Below, one piece after another: positions 58,246 through 64,000 of a stretch of DNA of 64,000 nt (its first letter is position 1; the number at the start of each line of letters is the position of its first letter). The position numbers and the translations under genes were made by a program. The notes under the pieces were generated by a model that did not search any database, was not told the origin of the DNA, and saw only the letters and a program-made list of their open reading frames with translations. The stretch comes from Ctena decussata (Eukaryota; Mollusca; Bivalvia; Lucinida; Lucinidae), in contig OZ022503.1 in assembly GCA_963989385.1 (NCBI GenBank), positions 89,315,138-89,379,137 on the forward strand. Reading direction: 5' to 3'.

Positions 58246-59250
58246 GCACTTTTAGTGACAATACTGCCCTCCTCTTATATTGTAACTGCATGCACTTCCC
58301 AATTATAATTTCTACCGATCTACATTTGATGATACCTGTACTGTCCCCGGTTGCCCTTTTGCTTACACTACTTCATTTTATACTACATGTACTGCCCCAG
58401 CTAGCCATTCTACCAAAACTACCGCCCACCACTTCCATTGATACTACCTGTACCGCCAGATTTATATTCCTATTGAGCAAACTGTCCTATGCACCCATTT
58501 ATAGTATCGTTTATGCCCCACTAATACTTCTGCTGACAATTATGTCCACCACTATATCTGTGACTACGTGAACGGCCCCAGTATCAGGCCACCACAACTA
58601 ACGATACTAACTTTACAGCCCCAACTATCATTCCTACAGACAATATTGTCAACCAGGACCACTATTGCTATTTTTACTGTTCTCACTGGCACTTCTGCTG
58701 ACAATACTTTCCACCACTATATTTTATTCTGCCTGTAATACCCCCACTTCTATCTCTACTTACGGTAGGATCCGACAAAGCATTGATATTCTCATATAAA
58801 GAGGACCTGTATCGACCCATTAAGGTCATTTAGCACTTCTACAGACAAAACTGTCCACTTCTACAACACCTGTATTGTCCAACATCAACTGATCTGACAG
58901 TCCAACAAGACCACTGATACTACTTGCCCTGTCCCCTTAGTGATTCTGCCAATAATGTGGTCCATAACTTTTTCTAAGTGAATCTGTGCTGCCCTCCCCC
59001 CAGCCCCAATCCACGCCCCCTACTTTCACTTCAACTGACAAAAATGCCGACCACTGCCAATGACACTACCGGTACTGTCCATACTAGCACTCGTACTAAG
59101 AACAATGTCCACAAGGACTACTGCTACTATCTGTTCTGGCCCCCACTAGCATTTCTGCTGACAATACCGTCCCACCATTACATCTGGTACTACTTGTTAT
59201 CCACTGTACAACTTCTATTAGCACTATTGTCCACCGCTACCCAGAGATAT
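58246..59250. repeat. Decayed satellite, period about 70-75 bases
   Basis: A motif like TACTACCTGTACTGCCCCAG, TAGCA(C/T)TTCTGCTGACAATA, CTGTCCACCACTA recurs about a dozen times with many changes (for example 58530-58560, 58690-58715, 59145-59180). Frames at 58290-58571 and 58978-59295 are open only because the unit is C/T-rich; residues are low-complexity. No gene is supported. Confidence 0.7.
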
Positions 59251-60310
59251 TTTAAGTGCACGCAAGAGTCATATTTGTCAGCTTTTTGGTATTAATGAAG
59301 ATTTTGCTATTCGTAAGAGCTACTTAAGTGACAAATAGATATCCAATGCGTGTGCAATACTTTAGGGTATTTTTTAAAGAGCACTTCTAATAAACTAAAG
59401 CAAATTCTCTAGCTGAAACTGTAAAAAAATAAAACAGCGATTTTATAAATTGTGAAGCAATGCATAACGAATGTATACTTGTTCACCAACTTGCCCGAAT
59501 TAAACGTAAAACGCAACGTATAACGTATAACAGGTTTTCTTATGCTGATGCTTTTGTACATTTAACTCGGGCGAGTCAGTTGAGGCTGACTTTGTGAAGT
59601 GGTAAATTACGTATTTGATTAACTTTAGCTCTCTTCCAGAATTATTCTGTATTGTTTGGGTTTCAACTGAAGCTAACGAATTTTATGTAACTTTTAGTTG
59701 TATAAAATCAAAAAACTAGAAATAACTATGAATCTGTTGATGCCATGGTGAGGTTCGACAACAAAAAAATCTTTGATAAGTGGGTATATAGGATTGCGAT
59801 AATCCGAGTCTAGCCTTAATTGATAATACTAATAATTAGATCTCTTATTGGCCCCAATTTTACTGTTAAGAGATCAAAATAATCGTAGAGATTCTCTAAT
59901 TGATAAATACTTGTATATTTATAAGAACTTACAAGAATGCTAGTTTTCAAACTTGACTGTCATCACCATTATTACTTACCAAGCAGGGTTTTTAATCAGG
60001 CATGTTCAGTTATTATTGTTATTACTATCCGAAGAGTCTTGTTTATTTTTTGAATATTACATAAAAACCAAGTTTTGAAGCAAGCGCTTTCTGCTAGTGT
60101 TACTATAAAAATAATCAAAACCACTGTTTTGTTCTAAGGAAAGTGTATTCTGGTGTATCCTTGCTGAGTTGTTCGTGAAAAGATGCAAATTTCTGCTAGT
60201 CTGACTTAGGTGACCAAAAGTGTAGAAGGTCTTGATATAATAAAAAAAGAAGCTGAGAGATATATCTTAGAAGAGCTACATCATGCCGTCATACGTTATC
60301 GCCGGTCATA
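59251..60310. other. Unassigned sequence before the BEL/Pao LTR
   Basis: AT-rich, with short AACGTA-rich words near 59498-59530. No gene or named repeat recognised. Confidence 0.45.
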
Positions 60311-60555
60311 TGTTATCGATACCTGCTGGCTAGAATAATATTTTGTATATTTAAGGTATTTTAGTAATCGGGCGTTACGTCTTTAGCGAAGTGTCGCTTT
60401 AACGTCGTAACCTAACGTTAGTTGCTTGGCAGAGAGTAGAGAGGATGCCATCAATCTTTAGGGTTCAGCATCGTAGCAAAATAAATTGATTCATTGGACT
60501 CTCAATCGGAATTACTTTCTTTTGGTGTTATTCCATAATCGGGAAAATCGGCACA
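60311..60555 (+). mobile_element. Probable 5' LTR of a BEL/Pao element
   Basis: The segment begins TGTTATCGATACC and ends AATCGGCACA, giving TGT...ACA ends. It has a poly(A) signal (AATAAA, about 60479) and sits just before a primer-binding site and gag. The start is inferred from the TGT and position only, since the 3' LTR is outside the window. Confidence 0.4.
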
Positions 60556-60563
60556 CCAAAATC

Positions 60564-60574
60564 TGGTAGCAGAG
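60564..60574 (+). other. Primer-binding site of the BEL/Pao element
   Basis: TGGTAGCAGAG lies 8 bases after the proposed LTR end. This motif is typical of the tRNA-primed start of minus-strand synthesis in BEL/Pao and other LTR elements. Confidence 0.5.
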
Positions 60575-60897
60575 TGAGGTTCTAATAATCAAGTAAAAGA
60601 CGAAAATAAGGCAATTATAAAGCGTCATCGGAATATAAATCCAGCCCAAACAGCCGCGGCAATATTTAAACAGAGCTTAAGAAACGTAAAGCTAAATATA
60701 AGTCAAATTTCACATGATTACGTAACAAATTTTTTTTTGTTGTTGGAACAGAGGACATGCCCAGTCACAGGGGAATCCGCGATGCCTGTCAGGGCATGGA
60801 CACGTGCACGGAAATAGCAATGGAAGTACTGTCAAAGTTTTCGTACTTTTATATCGAAGATAAACAAATTTAATAGAGCCAAATTTTAGTTAGCGAG

Positions 60898-62260
60898 ATG
60901 GAAAAGATCGAAGAAAGTTATTACACCGATTATGAAGCGGCGCAAGAATACTTGGAATCGTGCAAAGATGACAGATCCAGTATTACTTTCAAATTGGACA
61001 TGAAGTCAATTTAAATGTTGCAAAGCATGAACATTTCTGAGACCCCGGAGACGTATAGAAAAGAGGAAATGCTGTCGTCGCAAAAAAAGGACAGCCCAAG
61101 AGGTACACACTTTTAACAAAAATAGTAATATTTATGACTACTCGCCAAGACCAAGTGCAAATATTTCATCCTATCCTGAGCATGTGACGAATGAAATTAG
61201 ACTAAGTTTTAGCATACAGCGACAGCGGCCAACTGAGCCTGCGAATATCATATCCGGTCACATGACTAAAAGTGAGCAGACGTTTAAAGATCATGACCGA
61301 TACGGAAGGTCTGTCACTGCTAGTGTAATGCTACTATTGGCGAATGAACCCAGGGAGATTCAACATCCTGAACCGAGGGAGACTTTTGCGGGACCGTCTA
61401 TAGGGCAGGATCTCTGGCGGCAATTGAAGCGCGTTGAACCAAAGATAGAAAGCTGCATTTCTAGCATCGACAGCAACAGGCGATACAAGTTATTGCAGCT
61501 CAGGCAATATTTATAAGGGGAAGCTTCGAAAGTCATTGAGAATTTAGAACATTTTGCAACGGCATACGAAGCTGCGAAAGACCGGTTGGAGAGGAAGAAT
61601 GGTGGCAAGCGCGACAGTTAGCCATTTTTATTCGAAGACCTCGAGCAGTTCCGCCAAATATGCCCTGGAAACGCAAAATACCTAGAAGAAGTTTCAGATT
61701 TATTAGACATTGCGATCATAAATTTAAAGGAAGCAGGTCAAAATCATCAGTTTGGCGATGGTTCCCTTTACACGAAATTACAGCGGAAGTTGCCTCAATC
61801 CATGCTAGCGAGAACACATCCCTGGATCTTTGAAACGAACATTTAAGAATCAATGGAAACCTTAAGGGCTTGGAATATTCAAGAATCGGAATTCCAAACT
61901 ATTGCGTCGGAGACAGTTTACGGCGTGACTGGAAACATCGGCAATAACCAGTCATCAGGATTAGCATCAAGACTTAAAAACCAGGGAACATATTTCGTAG
62001 AACTAAAGGGTAATCCTAGCTTGCAGAACTTGTCGTCGTGTCAGGTATGTGGAAACAACCACAGAATCTGGCACTGTCGGGCAATCTTGTCGAAGGGGTA
62101 AATCTGATCGCTGGAATATAGCAAAAAGATTTCAGCTGTGTGACCGATGTTTGGGTAAAGGACACAACGGTATATCGAGTCCAAGAAGTCAGCCATGTGG
62201 CCAAAATGGATGTCGAGAGCTTCAACATAAGCTATTACAAAGAGATTTATTCACATTTGA
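60898..62260 (+). pseudogene. BEL/Pao gag, broken
   Basis: Encodes the structural protein that packages element RNA. The proposed ATG at 60898 begins MEKIEESYYTDYEAAQEYLE and stops after 38 codons. Later blocks: YKLLQLRQYL (61487), ENLEHFATAYEAAKDRLERK (61540), FEDLEQFRQICPGNAKYLEE then VSDLLDIAIINLKEAG (61633 on), YTKLQRKLPQSMLA (61771), ETLRAWNIQESEFQTIASET (61856 on). Two zinc-knuckle modules follow: CQVCGNNHRIWHC (62039-62077) and LCDRCLGKGHNG with a later NGCRE (62129 on). The DUF1759-type gag and these knuckles are typical of BEL/Pao. At least five stops or frame changes occur, so it is inactive. Coding resumes as protease/pol at about 63190 after three insertions. Confidence 0.85.
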
Positions 62261-62261
62261 A

Positions 62262-62526
62262 GCTTCTTTCTTCTTCTTCTTCTTCATACTCCGATTCGAT
62301 CATACCTGGTCATTACATCACAGGACTGTTCTGTGGCGGAAGAAAGCCAGAAGTAGTTTCAGCTGTATAGGGACTGGGAAAGACTCTGTGAAACCACAGC
62401 GACCCCCGAATGGAACAGTCAACCCTTCATACTTGTCAGCGCAGGGTTCTAACCTACGCGACAGAGGTATGTAGCCAGTCGACGGTTTATAGCTAAACCT
62501 CGCTACCGACTGAGCTATCGGGTCGC
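62262..62526 (-). repeat. tRNA-derived SINE (second family) inserted in the BEL/Pao element
   Basis: Minus strand: GGCGACCCGATAGCTCAGTC then GGTAGCGAGG (A box), GGTTAGAACCC (complement of 62444-62454, decayed B box), then a body ending GATGTAATGACCAGGTATGA, TCGAATCGGAGTATGAAGAA and (GAA)n (62266-62285). The stepwise A box, B box, unique body and simple tail are the SINE plan. Confidence 0.7.
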
Positions 62527-62703
62527 CTTCTGAACAAAACTTGAGACTGTTTAGTACCGAACCGAAACTAGCTGGCGGGCAAATAGCAGAATGTCCAAAT
62601 TCTGATATCCCTCCCGCGGATCCAGTTACTTCCGGCATGGAGGGGAAGGAGCAAAAGGAGAAGACAACAATGAGGACAAAGGACGATTATAAGCCGGACT
62701 TTA

Positions 62704-62877
62704 TAGTGAGTGAGTGAGTGAACTCGGGTTTAACGTCCCGCCAACAACGAGGTCATATGGAGACGGGACCTCGGTTTAAAGTCTCATCCGAAAGACCGGA
62801 GAAGCGGGGGATCGAACCTGCGACCCCTGGATTGGTAGTCTGGAGTGTTATCCACTACGCTACAGCCGCTCCTCCGG
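62704..62877 (-). repeat. tRNA-derived SINE (third family) inserted in the BEL/Pao element
   Basis: Minus strand: GGAGCGGCTGTAGCGTAGTG then GATAACAC (A box), GGTTCGATCCC (complement of 62808-62818, good B box). The body TTTCGGATGAGACTTTAAAC, CGAGGTCCCGTCTCC, GGCGGGACGTTAAACCCGAG runs to a (TCAC)n tail (62707-62721). A widespread SINE architecture in marine invertebrates; not a functional tRNA. Confidence 0.8.
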
Positions 62878-62878
62878 A

Positions 62879-63198
62879 CTTTATAGCCTGTAAAATCGAT
62901 TTAAGCCCCCCAGTAATTCATTACTGACCGTTCCAAGGCGGTAGTTCTGTTGTGGTTCTCTGTTGCCTGTTTTGGTGTCAGAGTTTCTGTGATGTTTTAC
63001 CTTATGTATGTTCTTATTATTTTTGGTTCGGTTTGGGTTGCTGAGTGGCCACCTTTTGGGAACAAGCTGCTCACTCAGTTGGCCATATGTTCTCTGTATC
63101 TTGATTATTTGTAATCTTAGTTGTTTCCAACTATGGTTTTAGGGCTGGATTTGGATTTTGATTGTTTCAGTTCCTGGTTTTTGCATACTTTTTACTTT
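62879..63198 (+). repeat. R1 dispersed repeat, copy h
   Basis: TTTATAGCCTGTAAAATCGA, GCCCCCCAGTAATTCATTAC, CCAAGGCGGTAGTTCTGTTG, GGTTGCTGAGTGGCCACCTT and GATTGTTTCAGTTCCTGGTT match copy c (46184-46510, inverted) almost throughout. It separates the gag remains from the pol remains. Confidence 0.8.
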
Positions 63199-64000
63199 TA
63201 CGCACTGTCCCTGTCATGTTGAAAAATGACAATCGATCATTACGAGCAAACGCATTATTAGACGATGCCACCACGAAAACAAACGTCAACGCAGATTTTG
63301 CCGCAGAGCTGGGTCTACAGGGTCAAAAAGAGAAGTTAACTGTAAAACGTCTTAAATAGCCAAGTAAACATTTGAAACTCAGCCAGTTAAGCTCAAATAA
63401 GAAAGCGTAAATGGCAGTGTATCTACGACCGTCAGTGCATGCACTGCAAAATAAAAAATTCTGGACAGATATCAGTTATTGACTGGAATAGGTACAAAAG
63501 GCGCTGGGCACATCTAGAGAGCATTGATTTCCCACGCACTGCAAAACGACCAGTTATAGACATTCTTATCGTCATTGATTGTGCAGATCTGCTCTGTTCA
63601 ATCCAAGAAGCCAGAGGCCGACCAGGGGAACCAATAGCGAGGCTAACACCACTTGGGTTGACCTGCATTGGCAGTCTAGGCTCAAGTGGTAGATTAATAT
63701 TACAAACAAGTTTCGCATACACATACCTCGCTAGGTACCAATCTGAAATAAACCGCCTAAACGCAAATTTGAAAAAGTTTTGAAAAATTGAGGAAGTGTT
63801 GTCATTTCAAGAAAAAGCAATCGAGTAAATCGGTGATCAGCTGACACCGAGGAAAGTTGAAAAGTCTATGCAGTATGAAAAGCACATGTATCGGGTCAGC
63901 GTACCATGGAAAGAAAATAAACCTGTTTTACCAGACAAATATGGCATTGCATTGCACAGACTATAGAACACAGAAAAGAGACTGAAAAGGTCACCTGATG
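63190..64000 (+). pseudogene. BEL/Pao protease and start of pol, broken and cut by the window end
   Basis: 63195-63359 reads VPVMLKNDNRSLRANALLDD then ATTKTNVNADFAAELGLQG, the retropepsin region of BEL/Pao elements (DUF1758-type), with the aspartate in LLDD. 63439-63783 continues with VIDWNRYKRRWAHLESIDFP, PVIDILIVIDCADL, RGRPGEPIARLTPLGLTCIG and TSFAYTYLARYQSEINRLNA, the linker leading to the RT. After a stop, 63785 on reads KIEEVLSFQEKAIE and later SMQYEKHMYRVSVPWKENKP, the segment before the RT palm. At least four frame changes or stops are seen. The RT itself lies beyond 64000. Confidence 0.85.

Noticed and set aside
58290..59295. Two 93- to 105-codon frames that might look like threonine/leucine-rich secreted proteins
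   Set aside because: They lie in a decayed C/T-rich satellite; length follows from composition.

Overview
The window looks like nuclear DNA of a bivalve mollusc. It is AT-rich, has very few open frames, spliced exons with GT/AG borders, and a dense layer of repeats of types I associate with bivalve genomes: tRNA-headed SINEs, long-period repeats around TGACCTTGAC motifs, and foldback elements with GAGCCGCG ends. The assignment rests on repeat style and domain types. No ribosomal or mitochondrial marker is present to fix the species.

One host gene is supported. It lies on the minus strand and three internal exons are visible: a complete kringle exon (27341-27078), then two exons that together make one complete CUB domain (22617-22415 and 18849-18690). 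All reading phases fit (kringle 1-1; CUB 1-0 and 0-1), all borders have AG/GT, and the six kringle and four CUB cysteines are present. This is part of an extracellular or membrane modular protein. Its start, end and other domains were not found, and its introns are filled with repeats.

Layout. 1-2027: end of a Ty3/gypsy-type retrotransposon (RT-RNase H with one frameshift, then polypurine tract and 3' LTR, no integrase after RNase H). 2.5-5.3 kb: two inverted-repeat structures. 6.0-8.1 kb: decayed Penelope-like RT with its tail. 9.8-11.9 kb: tandem repeat rich in TCAAGGTCA. 13.2-17.4 kb: a 4.2 kb interval between 22-bp terminal inverted repeats, holding foldbacks and a minisatellite. 17.4-27.4 kb: the kringle/CUB gene with repeats in its introns. 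27.4-33.3 kb: foldback elements, tandem repeats and a SINE. 34-35.6 kb: two opposed pieces of one LINE family. 39-42.7 kb: simple repeats, a tandem-repeat element with 13-bp inverted ends, and an ACGT-rich element. 42.8-47.6 kb: inverted copies of one repeat 4 kb apart. 49.7-54.1 kb: a long decayed LINE (minus) interrupted by a 91-bp retro-insertion with a 12-bp target duplication and by a mariner-like insertion. 54.7-58.2 kb: copies of a modular dispersed repeat (called R1 here). 58.2-59.25 kb: decayed satellite. 60.3-64.0 kb: a BEL/Pao retrotransposon (LTR, primer site, gag, protease/pol) broken by stops and by three nested insertions, running off the window.

No CRISPR array, operon or complete mobile-element coding region is present. 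Every transposon coding region seen carries frameshifts or stops, so none here looks able to encode its own enzymes.
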